From: Mannheimia granulomatis
GTDB lineage: Bacteria > Pseudomonadota > Gammaproteobacteria > Enterobacterales > Pasteurellaceae
Assembly (NCBI RefSeq): GCF_013377255.1
Contig: NZ_CP016614.1
Location: 814,501-878,500, forward strand
Direction of reading: 5' to 3'
Length of the DNA: 64,000 bases
Below are positions 1-9,663 of the stretch, one piece after another. Within the stretch, counting starts at the first letter, position 1; each line of letters opens with the position of its first letter. The position numbers and the translations under genes were made by a program. Below the pieces are notes generated by a model, which saw only the letters and a list, made by a program, of their open reading frames with translations, made no database searches and had not been told where the DNA came from.

Positions 1-3000
1 GTAAACACCACTAAAAATGATGCCGGAGCAAATGTTTATGATCTATCTGTCAATGTGGATAATACTACTATCACTAAAACACCAGACGGCAAACTTACTG
101 CGAGTACTACATCGTTAAATGATGGGGATAACAATGGTAAAGTAGATGAGCCGTCAGAAGGTGATGCGAAAAAACTTGTTAATGCAGGTGATATTGCAAA
201 AGCAATCAATGCTTCAGGCTTTAAAGTAAAAGCTAATGGAGATGAAGGGGAACTCATTAACCCAGGTGATGAAGTTGAATTTATTAATGGTAGCAATATC
301 GCAATTAAACGTGAAGCTGGTAAATTTACTGTTGCAACTGCAAAAGATGTGAAATTTGATAGCGTAACCTTTGGTGATAATGGTCCTAAAATTACCAATA
401 AAGATGGTAGCATCAATATTTCAGGTAACGATGGTAATCCAACTAAAATTACTGGGGTCAAGGCAGGTGAAGATGATACTGATGCAGTAAATGTAAGCCA
501 ATTAAAAGATAAGGTTGCTTCATCAAAATGGACACTGCAAACTTCTCAAGATAATGGTGTGGCAAGTAGAGTAGGTGACATCAATCCGGATGATAAAGTG
601 ACATTTGATGGTAAAGGTATTGTTAAAGTAACGAATACCGCAGAAGCTAATGGTGAAAGCAAAGTTCATATTGCAGTTGAAACCCAAGCAATCAAAGTAG
701 AAAACGGTACGGCAACAACTAACGGTAACTCTAAATCAGGGGATACTATCAATGCTGCTCCGAACCGTGATGCACTTTCTACTGTGGGTGATGTGATTGA
801 TGTTGTAAACAATGTGAGTTGGACAATCCATCAAGGTGCAGATGCTGCGGTGAATAATGTCAAAGCAGGTAATGAAGTTCACTTTGTAGACAGTGACCAG
901 CTCACCGCAAGTGTGACTAAAGACGGTGATAACAAGACTAATGTGACCTTTACTGCTAAAACTGTTGAGCTGAGAGATGCAGACAACAATGGTAAGATTG
1001 ATGCACCGGTAACAGATGAAGATAAGAAAAAATTAGTGACTGCTGAAAATGTTGCTAACGCGATTAATGCTTCCGGTTGGAATGCGAAATCAGGTGGTAA
1101 TAAGGCTGATGGTGATGATGCAACGGAAACATTAATCAATCCATCTGAGGTGGTCGAGTTCAATGCCGGTGATAATCTGAAAGTGAAACGTATTAATAAT
1201 GTTTTCACCTTCGAAACTGCAAAAGATGTGACTTTTGAAAATGTCACATCAAACACGATCAAAGTACCGACGGATAATGCCGACAAACCAATTACTATCA
1301 ATAATAACGGTATTGATTTGGCGGATAAATCGATTACGAATCTAGCAAGCAACTTACCGGTGACAAACAGCACGGGTGATACGGCGACTAATACTGTAAC
1401 ACAAGCGAAACCGAATAATGTGGATAACATTAAAAACAACGCAGCGACAGTAAATGATGTACTGAATGCAGGTTGGAACTTGCAAGAAAATGGCACAGCG
1501 AAAGATTTTGTCAAAGCGTATGACATAGTCAACTTTATCAATGGCACAGGCACAACAGCGAATGTGATGATGAGTGAAGACGGCACAGTCGCGAAAGTGA
1601 AGTTTGATATCAACACTAGCACGATCACAAGCGATGCTAACAACGGTAAGGCAACAGCAACGACACCAAACAACTTTGCAACAGCAGGCGATGTTGCACA
1701 AGCGGTCAATAATGCCGGATTTATTGCAAAAGCAACTAAGAGTGATGGTGAGTCTGAAGGCGAAGAAGATAAGTTGGTTAAAACGGGTGAAACGGTGATC
1801 TTTGATGCAGGTAAAAATATCAAGATCACTCAAGCAGCCGGTCGATTTAGTTTTGCAACTAAAGAGGATGTGATTTTCAATAGTATCCAGTTTGGTGGAA
1901 ATACCGGGCCTAAGTTCACAAATGATGGTGATAATATCAAAGTGAGTAAAGCAGATGGTAGCCCAACTAAAATTACCAACGTAGCAGCAGGTGATATCAA
2001 TGCAACCAGTACTGATGCAGTAAACGGTAGCCAGCTCTATACCCAAGTAATGGCTTCACGCGAAGAAGTTGCCTCCAAAGATAAGAGTGTGGTAGTTGAT
2101 GACAGTGGTAAAACGGCGGATGGTGCTAAGATCTTTGATCTGTCAGTCAATACAGATAATGTGACTATTGAGAAAGATACGGCAACAGGCGCAATTAAAG
2201 CGAAAACAACGACACTGGCTGACGCCAACAACGACGGTGCAGTGGATAAGCCACAAGGCGATGAGGCGAAAAAACTTGTTAATGCAGGTGATATTGCCAA
2301 CGCAATTAACAATTCGGGGTGGAAAGCGAAATCGGGCGGTAATAAAGCGGCTGGTGATGAAGTTGATTCAACACTCGTTAATCCAAGCGAAGAAGTGAGC
2401 TTCAATGCAGGTGATAACTTAAAAGTGAAACGAGTGGGTAATGAATTTACCTTCGAAACCGCAAAAGAAGTAAACTTTGATAAAGTGACTGTTGGTCCGG
2501 TAACTATTGATAAAACTGATGGCATCAATGCGGGTAATACTCAAATTAAAGGGGTGAAAGCAGGAACGGATGATACGGATGCAGTAAACGTAAGCCAGCT
2601 AAAAGCCGCACAAGCAGCAGCAACCACGAAAGTGAAAGGTGATCAAGGTGTAACTATTACTTCTGAAGATAATGCAGATGGTTCAAAAACTTATACTGTG
2701 GCAGCAAAAACTGATAACACCACAGTGAAAGTGGATGACAACGGCAATATTTCAGCGGTAACAAGTGATTTAACTAACAACCCTGAGGGTAAAGTTGAAA
2801 CACCGGCAGCACCAAATGCGTTAGTCACCGCTCAAACGGTAGCAGATGCAATTAACAATGCGGGCTTTAATTTACAAGCAAACGGTGATGCGAAGAGCTT
2901 AGTAAAAACCGGTGATACCGTACAATTCCTAAACGGTGAAAATATTGAAATTACCCGTAACGGCAACGATATCAAAGTGGCAACAGCGAAAGAAGTGACC

Positions 3001-4584
3001 TTTGATAAAGTGACGGTAGGCCCTGTGACTATTAATAAAGATAGCGGTATTAATGCAGGTGATACCAAAATCACAGGTGTGAAAGCCGGAACTGATGATA
3101 CGGATGCGGTGAATGTAAGCCAATTAAATACTGCGGTTGCGGCTTCTAAAGAAGAGGTTAAGTCTGACGATAAATCAGTCACTGTTAAAACGACTCAAAA
3201 TGCTGCGGGTGCAAATGTATTTGACTTGTCAGTGAATACAGATGATGTAACTATCACCAAAACACCGGACGGCAAAATTACCGCAAACATCACATCATTA
3301 GGTGATGCGGATGAAGATGGTAAAGTAGATGCACCGACAGGGGATGATGCGAAAAAACTGGTGAATGCAGGCGATATTGCAACAGCGATTAACAAAGCCG
3401 GCTTTAAACTGAAAACCTCAGTGGCAGGAGGTCAAAAACTATCAGGTGAAGATGAGTTGATTAATGCAGGTGATGTAGTTGATATGACCGCAGGTAAAAA
3501 CCTAACAGTGAAGCAAGAAGCTAACGGTAAAGTCACTTACGCAACCCAAGATGATGTCACTTTCAACACAGTGAACTCAACGACAGTGGTAGTGGGTGAT
3601 GCAACGGACCCTGCGAAAAGCACAACCTTAACATCAGGCGATAAAGGCTTAGATGTAGGCGGTGATAAGATTACTAATGTAGCAAACGGCGATATCAGCC
3701 CGACCAGCACAGAGGTAGTAAACGGTTCACAGTTAAACAACTACACCAAAGTAAACGGTAACAACATTGGTACGGATAACGGTGCGATTAATATCGTAAA
3801 CGGTAATGGTACAACTGTAACCAGCGATAAAGCCGGTGAGGTGAAGGTTAATGTGAATAATACTGACTTAACGGTTGCGGATAACGGCACAATCAATGTT
3901 CAAGATCCGAACGGCACAGGTGTTCACTATGTGAATGCAACGACAGTGGCTAAAGCAGTGAACAATGTAAGCTGGAATGTGAATTCCGGTAAAGACGAAA
4001 CAACTGCGAACACAGCTACGAAGAATACTTACACTGCAGGTAGCAACAAGGTGAAAGCAGGCGATACTGTAAAAGTGAATGCCGGTCGTAACGTTGAAAT
4101 CAGTGGTTCAGGCAAAAACATCAATGTTGCAGTATCTGACAACCCAGAATTTAACACAGTGAAAGTAGGTAAGGGCAATAATGCTACAACCATTTCTTCA
4201 GATGCAGACGGCGTACGTATTGCGAAAGCAGACGGTTCACCACAACGTATCACTAACGTTGCAGCAGGTAGAGCAGACAATGATGCAGTGAATGTCGGTC
4301 AGCTAAAAGGTGCGGTAAACAATCTTAACAACAAGATTAACCGTAACCAACGTGAAGCACGAGCGGGTATTGCAGGTGCAGCTGCTATTGCAGGATTACC
4401 AGAAATTCACTTAGCGGGTAAATCAATGCTTGCAACAGCTGCAAGCACCTATAAAGGTGAAAATGCGATTGCGGTTGGTTACTCAAGGCTTTCAGATAAC
4501 AGTAAAATTAAGTTGAAACTCTCCGGTAGTGCCGATACCCGCGGTGACTTCATCGGTACTGTCGGTGTGGGTTATGCTTGGTAA
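1..4584 (+). CDS. Trimeric autotransporter adhesin, 3' part (5' end outside window)
   Basis: The frame is open from the first base, so at least 1527 codons are present and the N-terminus (signal peptide, first head domains) is missing. The protein consists of repeated stalk/head modules rich in Asp, Asn, Thr and Lys. Six neck-like motifs such as DAVNVSQL or DAVNGSQL recur, along with repeated tryptophan-bearing elements such as NNVSWTIHQG. The last ~70 residues form a YadA-type anchor: a short coiled coil (NNLNNKINRNQREA), then four beta strands ending in Trp. Family knowledge: three chains share one 12-stranded outer-membrane barrel and export the passenger, which binds host cells or matrix. 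It is closest in style to Hia/Hsf-like adhesins. Near-identical DNA modules make it prone to length change by recombination. Confidence 0.93.
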   Translation, partial: VNTTKNDAGANVYDLSVNVDNTTITKTPDGKLTASTTSLNDGDNNGKVDEPSEGDAKKLVNAGDIAKAINASGFKVKANGDEGELINPGDEVEFINGSNIAIKREAGKFTVATAKDVKFDSVTFGDNGPKITNKDGSINISGNDGNPTKITGVKAGEDDTDAVNVSQLKDKVASSKWTLQTSQDNGVASRVGDINPDDKVTFDGKGIVKVTNTAEANGESKVHIAVETQAIKVENGTATTNGNSKSGDTINAAPNRDALSTVGDVIDVVNNVSWTIHQGADAAVNNVKAGNEVHFVDSDQLTASVTKDGDNKTNVTFTAKTVELRDADNNGKIDAPVTDEDKKKLVTAENVANAINASGWNAKSGGNKADGDDATETLINPSEVVEFNAGDNLKVKRINNVFTFETAKDVTFENVTSNTIKVPTDNADKPITINNNGIDLADKSITNLASNLPVTNSTGDTATNTVTQAKPNNVDNIKNNAATVNDVLNAGWNLQENGTAKDFVKAYDIVNFINGTGTTANVMMSEDGTVAKVKFDINTSTITSDANNGKATATTPNNFATAGDVAQAVNNAGFIAKATKSDGESEGEEDKLVKTGETVIFDAGKNIKITQAAGRFSFATKEDVIFNSIQFGGNTGPKFTNDGDNIKVSKADGSPTKITNVAAGDINATSTDAVNGSQLYTQVMASREEVASKDKSVVVDDSGKTADGAKIFDLSVNTDNVTIEKDTATGAIKAKTTTLADANNDGAVDKPQGDEAKKLVNAGDIANAINNSGWKAKSGGNKAAGDEVDSTLVNPSEEVSFNAGDNLKVKRVGNEFTFETAKEVNFDKVTVGPVTIDKTDGINAGNTQIKGVKAGTDDTDAVNVSQLKAAQAAATTKVKGDQGVTITSEDNADGSKTYTVAAKTDNTTVKVDDNGNISAVTSDLTNNPEGKVETPAAPNALVTAQTVADAINNAGFNLQANGDAKSLVKTGDTVQFLNGENIEITRNGNDIKVATAKEVTFDKVTVGPVTINKDSGINAGDTKITGVKAGTDDTDAVNVSQLNTAVAASKEEVKSDDKSVTVKTTQNAAGANVFDLSVNTDDVTITKTPDGKITANITSLGDADEDGKVDAPTGDDAKKLVNAGDIATAINKAGFKLKTSVAGGQKLSGEDELINAGDVVDMTAGKNLTVKQEANGKVTYATQDDVTFNTVNSTTVVVGDATDPAKSTTLTSGDKGLDVGGDKITNVANGDISPTSTEVVNGSQLNNYTKVNGNNIGTDNGAINIVNGNGTTVTSDKAGEVKVNVNNTDLTVADNGTINVQDPNGTGVHYVNATTVAKAVNNVSWNVNSGKDETTANTATKNTYTAGSNKVKAGDTVKVNAGRNVEISGSGKNINVAVSDNPEFNTVKVGKGNNATTISSDADGVRIAKADGSPQRITNVAAGRADNDAVNVGQLKGAVNNLNNKINRNQREARAGIAGAAAIAGLPEIHLAGKSMLATAASTYKGENAIAVGYSRLSDNSKIKLKLSGSADTRGDFIGTVGVGYAW

Positions 4585-4636
4585 TAACTAGATAAATAAA
4601 CTGCAAAAGCTATATGCAGTTTATTAAATGTGTATC

Positions 4637-4680
4637 ATAAAGGTTGCTAATATTTAACTATTAGCAGCCTTTATTTTTTA
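4637..4680 (+). terminator. Rho-independent terminator of the adhesin gene
   Basis: A 14-bp inverted repeat (4639-4652 with 4659-4672; one G-T pair, AAAGGTTGCTAATA on the left arm) has a 6-nt loop and is followed by ATTTTTTA. It lies about 55 bases after the adhesin stop codon. Confidence 0.85.
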
Positions 4681-4694
4681 AACAATATGAACTG

Positions 4695-4742
4695 AAAAGG
4701 CTGATGTCAGATACAGAATAGTATCGCCATCAGCCTTTGTTT
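4695..4742 (-). terminator. Inverted repeat between convergent adhesin and MFS genes
   Basis: AAAGGCTGATG (4696-4706) pairs with CATCAGCCTTT (4728-4738). It lies just after the MFS gene on the minus strand. The flanks carry T-rich tracts in both directions, so it may act as a bidirectional terminator. The loop is rather long (21 nt). Confidence 0.55.
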
Positions 4743-4766
4743 TAAGAGAGATTTTCAAATAGACAG

Positions 4767-6056
4767 TTATTTTTTCTGTTTAAGAAAATGGACGGTACAA
4801 GCTGCAAGCATTAATACAATCGCAGCACCTAAATAGAGCTCATTCTTTTTCCAGCCGGCATCTAATAAAAAACCTGCAAGCGTTGGGGAGACTATAGAGC
4901 CTAGGCGGCCAACACCGATTGCAGTACCAACTCCTGTGCTGCGAAAATCAGAAGCATAAAGGGTAGGATTAATGGTATATAAACCGGTAATACAGCCGTT
5001 GATTAATCCACCTACTAAGATAGCTAATGCAATAGCGAGACCTAAGCTGCTAGAGAATACAAAGGCAACAACTGCAGCGGCTGAGCAAAGGCTAAATAGC
5101 TGTAAAATATGCTTTGCAGCGAAACGGCTGACTAAGAATCCGAAGATAAGTGAGCCTATAGTTCCCCCTACTGAGATTGCCATGCCTACAGTTTGGCTTT
5201 GAGTTTTCGCCATGCCGGCTTCTTCAAGCAATGCCGGAGTCCAAGAACTGATAAAGTAGAATGAAGCAGAAATTGCAATAAATGCAAGCCAAATTAATAA
5301 GGTATTACGGCGATATTCATGTTCAAATAAGCGGCTAATCGCTACTTTGTTTTTGCCTTTAAATTCAACTTCGGGTAATTCCCAACCTTCTCCCAAGCCT
5401 AATTTTATCGCGATTTGATTTAATCGTGCTTGGGCATTTTTCGGACGTTTGGAAATTAAAAACTCCACCGATTCCGGTAGTACGAAAAAGAGTAAAAGGA
5501 AAACCGAACCGGTTAAGATAGCACCGACTAAGAATACCGCCCGCCAGCCATAAATATCTTGTAGTAATACCGCAGAAAGACCGCCCAACATTGCACCGAT
5601 ACCAAAACCGGAAGCATAAATAGCAATAGCTAAACCACGCCATTTATTACTGGAATATTCGCTGACTAATACGTTAGTTCCGGTTAAGATTGAAGCGACT
5701 CCTAAGCCTGTTACGACACGCCATAATCCAATTTCAAATATAGAGTTTGCGAAATACGTCATTAGCATCCCAAGGGTTGCCAGCGCTGTGCCGATAAGTA
5801 GTAGTGGGCGACGACCAAATTTATCGGCTAGAGGTGAAAGGCATAATGAGCCAACCGCCATACCAAATAGACCTGAGCTCATTAATGTGCCGATTTGTGC
5901 ACCGTCTAACTGTAATTCTTCTCGAATACTTTTTGCCGTAAAGGCAAGGGCCATTAAATCAAAGCCATCAAGCATATTTAGTATCACGGTAAGTGCTACG
6001 ACTAACCATTGGAATGAAGTCATTTTGTTGTGAGCAATTTTTTGGCGAATATCCAT
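4767..6056 (-). CDS. MFS transporter, aromatic acid:H+ symporter-like
   Basis: A 429-residue polytopic inner-membrane protein with about 12 hydrophobic segments. Residues 30-33 are DGFD in the first membrane segment, the charged motif typical of the AAHS family (PcaK, BenK, MhpT). Residues 77-83 (ADKFGRR) match the MFS loop 2-3 signature. A second, shorter signature-like segment (SRFAAK) follows the central cytoplasmic loop. By family it would import a small aromatic or other carboxylic acid using the proton gradient. The substrate cannot be read from the sequence, because no catabolic gene is adjacent. It is a stand-alone gene, convergent with the adhesin. Confidence 0.85.
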   Translation of the reverse strand: MDIRQKIAHNKMTSFQWLVVALTVILNMLDGFDLMALAFTAKSIREELQLDGAQIGTLMSSGLFGMAVGSLCLSPLADKFGRRPLLLIGTALATLGMLMTYFANSIFEIGLWRVVTGLGVASILTGTNVLVSEYSSNKWRGLAIAIYASGFGIGAMLGGLSAVLLQDIYGWRAVFLVGAILTGSVFLLLFFVLPESVEFLISKRPKNAQARLNQIAIKLGLGEGWELPEVEFKGKNKVAISRLFEHEYRRNTLLIWLAFIAISASFYFISSWTPALLEEAGMAKTQSQTVGMAISVGGTIGSLIFGFLVSRFAAKHILQLFSLCSAAAVVAFVFSSSLGLAIALAILVGGLINGCITGLYTINPTLYASDFRSTGVGTAIGVGRLGSIVSPTLAGFLLDAGWKKNELYLGAAIVLMLAACTVHFLKQKK

Positions 6057-6218
6057 AAGTCCTCTAAATTCATATTTATTAAGTTATATTGTTGTAGATT
6101 GAACTATATGAATTTCAAAGATAGGAATCAAACTCAAAATTTACATAAAATTTATGAAAGATTTTCATATTTGCAGATTTTCAAGGAAAAATGACCGCTT
6201 GTAAGTTACGATGATAGC

Positions 6219-6244
6219 GGCCCTCTTTAAGGTAAAGAGGGCGG
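6219..6244. repeat. Hairpin downstream of ratB
   Basis: GCCCTCTTTA and TAAAGAGGGC form a perfect 10-bp inverted repeat with a 3-nt loop. No T-run follows on either side, so it is not a typical intrinsic terminator. It may stabilise or pause the ratB transcript. A USS core (ACCGCTTGT) lies just beside it. Confidence 0.5.
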
Positions 6245-6265
6245 GAGTTGATAATTAGGGGAAAA

Positions 6266-6592
6266 TTACTTCTTGGCAGCTGCTTGTTCCGCTGCTTTTT
6301 TACGTCTGATTTCTTTTGGATCGGCAAGCAATGGACGGTAGATTTCAATTCTGTCGCCATTTTCTACTGTCTCATTAAGTTTTGCCAGGCGGCTGAAGAT
6401 GCCGACTTTGTTTTCACGTAGGTCAATTTCGGTATATTTTTCTAACACCCCGGAAAGCAAAATAATATTTTGAATAGTGGTATTTTGCGGCACTTGCAAC
6501 TTTTTTAGAAAATATTTATCAGGGTAGGCATAGACTACCTCGACATTAATTTTATTTTCTTCTTTCGCTTGGATTTCCGTATCAGACACCAT
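6266..6592 (-). CDS. ratB: RnfH/RatB family protein
   Basis: A small ubiquitin-like beta-grasp protein of the UPF0125 (RnfH) family, about 108 residues. Recognisable parts are the VEVVYAYPDKYFLKKLQV strand pair, the VGIFSR segment and the ENGDRIEIYRPLLADPKEIRR block. The tail is Lys/Ala-rich. I start it at the ATG at 6592, which overlaps the end of ratA by 11 bases with AGAGG just upstream. An ATG 10 codons earlier (6622) is possible but is buried deeper in ratA. The ratA-ratB overlap is the usual gammaproteobacterial arrangement. RatB function is not settled. Confidence 0.85.
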   Translation of the reverse strand: MVSDTEIQAKEENKINVEVVYAYPDKYFLKKLQVPQNTTIQNIILLSGVLEKYTEIDLRENKVGIFSRLAKLNETVENGDRIEIYRPLLADPKEIRRKKAAEQAAAKK

Positions 6593-7016
6593 ACACCTCT
6601 TTTGCTCGTTGTTTGAAGGCATTCACCATTTTTAATGTCAATTCATTAAAGACTTTGCCGAATACCAATGCCACGATAGGGCTGGCAAATTCGAATTCTA
6701 ATTTAAGGGCAATTTTACAGCTTTGTTCATCAAATGGGGTAAATGTCCAATCACCGTGCAAGTGGCGGAAAGGGCCTTCAATTAAGGACATCTCGATCTT
6801 ATACGGTGGGGTCATTTTATTGTGAGTGCTGAATGTTTGGCTGATGCCTAATTTTTGGATGTGTAATTCTGCTTTTAGCTCGTTTTCATCCATACTTAAT
6901 GTTTTAGCGTTAATGCAGCCGGACAAAAATTCGGGATATTTTTCATAATCATTGACGAGTTGATACATTTGCTCAGCGTTGTAAGGCACTAAAGCAGATT
7001 GATTAACAATAGGCAT
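6582..7016 (-). CDS. ratA: RatA/COQ10-type SRPBCC (START-like) protein
   Basis: 144 residues, full family length. The N-terminus MPIVNQSALVPYNAEQMY and the segment YEKYPEFLSGC are typical of the RatA/COQ10 branch of the START/SRPBCC fold, which forms a hydrophobic ligand cavity. In E. coli RatA was described as inhibiting 70S ribosome association; eukaryotic Coq10 homologues bind ubiquinone. Which role applies here is not visible. It overlaps ratB, so the two are probably co-translated. A USS core (ACAAGCGGT, 7038-7046) lies just upstream. Confidence 0.88.
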   Translation of the reverse strand: MPIVNQSALVPYNAEQMYQLVNDYEKYPEFLSGCINAKTLSMDENELKAELHIQKLGISQTFSTHNKMTPPYKIEMSLIEGPFRHLHGDWTFTPFDEQSCKIALKLEFEFASPIVALVFGKVFNELTLKMVNAFKQRAKEVYGV

Positions 7017-7071
7017 AATTTTCTTTTATTTAAATTAACAAGCGGTCGTATTTTACAAGAATTTTGCAAAT

Positions 7072-8127
7072 CTACAAAGAAACGCTTTTTATCTGCAGAT
7101 AAACGGTTTGCTCTGTGGTAATCGCCAATTCATCAAATGCCCATAGGCTAATGGTTGCCCAAATCTGTTGACTTCCCACCATAACGGCAATATCGACACG
7201 TTCAGGGTGTTTTTCGATAAGCATGACTTTGCCTTTTAATTGGTTGCGAATGGAGCTTTGAGTTGGCTTTTCCACACTAATGGACACATCTCGGCTGGTA
7301 ATGGTAATTCGCAATTTATCGCCTATTCGGTGGCGAGGTGTTTCGTGAATCCATAGCATTTGTTCATTTAACGCCAAACCCAACATTTTGTAGTCAGACT
7401 GACGTTGCTTTATCGGTAGTTCCAACAAGCTGATGCGTTGATGATTCGGCTGCCAATCGGCAAAGGCTTTACTATGCCAGACGTTTTCTACCGTATCAAA
7501 TGCCACTACTTTACCGTTTTCCAGTAATACAAGATGATCGGCAAGACGGACGATTTCCTCAAGGCTATGGCTAACATAGAGAATCGGAATATCTAACTGC
7601 TCGGCAAGTTTGCTCAAATAATCCATTAGCTCCTGTTTACGAGGTAAGTCTAAGGCAGATAAAGGTTCGTCCATTAATAAAATATCGGGGGAACTTAATA
7701 ATGCCCGTCCGATCGCCACCCGCTGCTTTTCACCACCTGAGAGGCCAGCAGGGTAGCGATTGAGTAGATGAGTAATGCCTAGTAGCTCGGTAATTTGCAG
7801 AAAATCCTTAGAATCCGACCGCTTGTAGCCGTATTTTAGGTTTTTTTCTACTGAATAGTGTGGGAATAAACGGGGTTCTTGGAACACATAGCCAATATTG
7901 CGTTTTTCCGGAGCAATATTTATTCGATTTTGGCTGTCAAAGAGCGTTCGTCCATTTAGCTCAATCATGCCTGATTGCGCAGTAGAAAGCCCGGCAATCA
8001 CATTAATCAGACTGGATTTCCCTGCGCCTGAACGCCCGAAAATCGCGGTAACGCCTTTTGCCGGCAGGGTTAAATCTACATTCAGCGTAAATTCGCCGAG
8101 CTGTTGGGTAAGATTAAGTTTTAGCAT
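7072..8127 (-). CDS. modC: Molybdate ABC transporter ATP-binding protein ModC
   Basis: 351 residues. Walker A is GRSGAGKSS (31-39), the ABC signature LSGGEKQRV (130-138) and Walker B ILLMDEP (150-156), followed by a switch His in SHSLEE. The C-terminal ~60 residues form a molybdate/tungstate-binding MOP domain (IGDKLRITITSRDVSIS onwards), as in E. coli ModC. It powers import of molybdate through ModB. The gene overlaps modB by 14 bases and is the last gene of modABC. Confidence 0.95.
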   Translation of the reverse strand: MLKLNLTQQLGEFTLNVDLTLPAKGVTAIFGRSGAGKSSLINVIAGLSTAQSGMIELNGRTLFDSQNRINIAPEKRNIGYVFQEPRLFPHYSVEKNLKYGYKRSDSKDFLQITELLGITHLLNRYPAGLSGGEKQRVAIGRALLSSPDILLMDEPLSALDLPRKQELMDYLSKLAEQLDIPILYVSHSLEEIVRLADHLVLLENGKVVAFDTVENVWHSKAFADWQPNHQRISLLELPIKQRQSDYKMLGLALNEQMLWIHETPRHRIGDKLRITITSRDVSISVEKPTQSSIRNQLKGKVMLIEKHPERVDIAVMVGSQQIWATISLWAFDELAITTEQTVYLQIKSVSL

Positions 8128-8806
8128 AACGTTTTTGTCTTTCCGCTAACCATTCAGAACAAAAAAGAGCGATTAATGAAATGATAATTGCCACCATACA
8201 TAAGCGTGCGGCTGCCAGCTCGCCATCTGGCGTTTCAATAAAGGTGAAAAGGGCGGCCGGAATAGTTTGAGTTTGGTTGGGAATATTCGATACAAAGGTA
8301 ATGGTTGCTCCAAATTCCCCCAGTGATCGAGCAAAACCCAGCACGCTACCGGCGACAATACCGGAAAAAGAAAGCGGGAGATTAAGAGTAAAGAAGACTT
8401 TTAGCGGGCCGGCACCGAGCGTACGGGCGGCTTGTTCCAATTTCGGGTCAACGGCATCTAAGGCTAAACGAATAGATCGAACCATTAGTGGAAATGCCAT
8501 GACCATAGAAGCCAGTACTGCCCCTTTCCACGAAAAACTAAAGCTAAAATGAAACCATTCCCACAAATATTGCCCGATTACGCCACGTTTTGCCATGGAA
8601 ATTAACAGCAAATAACCGATGACTACCGGTGGTAAAACCAATGGCAAATGCACAATACCGTTTAAAAGGCTTTTTCCCCAAAACTGTTTGCGCGAGAGAA
8701 TCCATGCCACCCAGATTGCAAGGGGCAGGGCAAGCATAACGGCAATTGCAGCAATTTTAAGGCTAAGAAAAATAGCATTGAGCTCTTGGGGAGTAAAGCT
8801 AAACAT
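8114..8806 (-). CDS. modB: Molybdate ABC transporter permease ModB
   Basis: 230 residues with five or six membrane segments and the conserved EAA loop (EQAARTLGAGPLKVFFTLNLP), where the ATPase docks. It begins MFSFTPQELNAIFLSLKIA, a typical ModB start. It lies 50 bases after modA and overlaps modC, giving a compact modABC operon. Confidence 0.95.
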   Translation of the reverse strand: MFSFTPQELNAIFLSLKIAAIAVMLALPLAIWVAWILSRKQFWGKSLLNGIVHLPLVLPPVVIGYLLLISMAKRGVIGQYLWEWFHFSFSFSWKGAVLASMVMAFPLMVRSIRLALDAVDPKLEQAARTLGAGPLKVFFTLNLPLSFSGIVAGSVLGFARSLGEFGATITFVSNIPNQTQTIPAALFTFIETPDGELAAARLCMVAIIISLIALFCSEWLAERQKRYAKT

Positions 8807-8856
8807 ATTTTATGTATTGAATATTTGGTTTTTTTACGTTCTCAATAAGAGTGGAA

Positions 8857-9615
8857 TTAATTGACCGGATAAAACCCGGCTGCCTCAAATTTCGCTTTTG
8901 CCTCAGGTGTTTTTAAGAAATCTAAGAATTTTGCTGCTGTTGCTTTCCCGCTAACAGTTGCTGCCGGGTAAACAATTTCGCCGTAGCTCTCTGTTGGGAA
9001 GGTGGCAACCACTTTTACTTTATTGGAAACTTTCGCATCGGTTGAATAAACAATCCCTAATTGTGATTCGCCTCTTTCGACAAAAGAGAGAGCATCCCGC
9101 ACGTTTTTAGCTCGAGCCAGACGAGGTTCAACGCTTTCCCATAATTTGTAGTGAGTTAAGGCTTTTTTCGCATAGATGCCTGCAGGCACATGGCTTGGGT
9201 CACCGACCGATAAATAACTATTTGCTAATTCTTTTGCAAAATCAACCGTTTGTATATTATCTGCTTGAATTTGGCTGTTAAGAGGGGCAATCAATACCAA
9301 ATCATTTTTTACCAAATTAGTACGATGTTGAATTTTCTCCGGTCTTTTTTCAGCGATATAGTCCATCCATTTTTGGTCGGCAGAAATAAAAATATCGGCA
9401 GGGGCATCTTGCTCAATCTGTTTTGCAAGTACGGATGAAGAGGCAAAAGAGAAAAGCACTTTATCTTCCGGGTGTTTTTGTTCAAATGTTTTACCGATTT
9501 CTTGTAATACATTCGTCATTGAAGCAGCGGCAAAGACGGTAATATCTTGTGCAAACGCGAAAGTTGAACTAACTGCTAAAGTGCCTGCAAGCGCTAATTT
9601 GTTGATCAATTTCAT
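8857..9615 (-). CDS. modA: Periplasmic molybdate-binding protein ModA
   Basis: 252 residues. A clear Sec signal peptide ends near AFA at residue 22. The mature protein starts QDITVFAAASMTNVLQEI, containing the conserved Ala-Ala-Ser-Met segment at the oxyanion pocket. Residues VLIAPLNS and GIVYSTDAKVS also match the family. It captures molybdate (or tungstate) and delivers it to ModBC. The preceding gene on this strand ends only 48 bases upstream, and I could not identify a ModE operator there. A TATACT -10-like box is visible. Confidence 0.95.
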   Translation of the reverse strand: MKLINKLALAGTLAVSSTFAFAQDITVFAAASMTNVLQEIGKTFEQKHPEDKVLFSFASSSVLAKQIEQDAPADIFISADQKWMDYIAEKRPEKIQHRTNLVKNDLVLIAPLNSQIQADNIQTVDFAKELANSYLSVGDPSHVPAGIYAKKALTHYKLWESVEPRLARAKNVRDALSFVERGESQLGIVYSTDAKVSNKVKVVATFPTESYGEIVYPAATVSGKATAAKFLDFLKTPEAKAKFEAAGFYPVN

Positions 9616-9663
9616 AATAGCTCCTAAATAATGATAGTTAACCAGAAAAAAGTATAAGATTAA

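Noticed and set aside
1354..2046. Long open frames on the minus strand inside the adhesin gene
   Set aside because: They mirror the biased codon use of the repetitive adhesin; no start signals and no protein-like composition.
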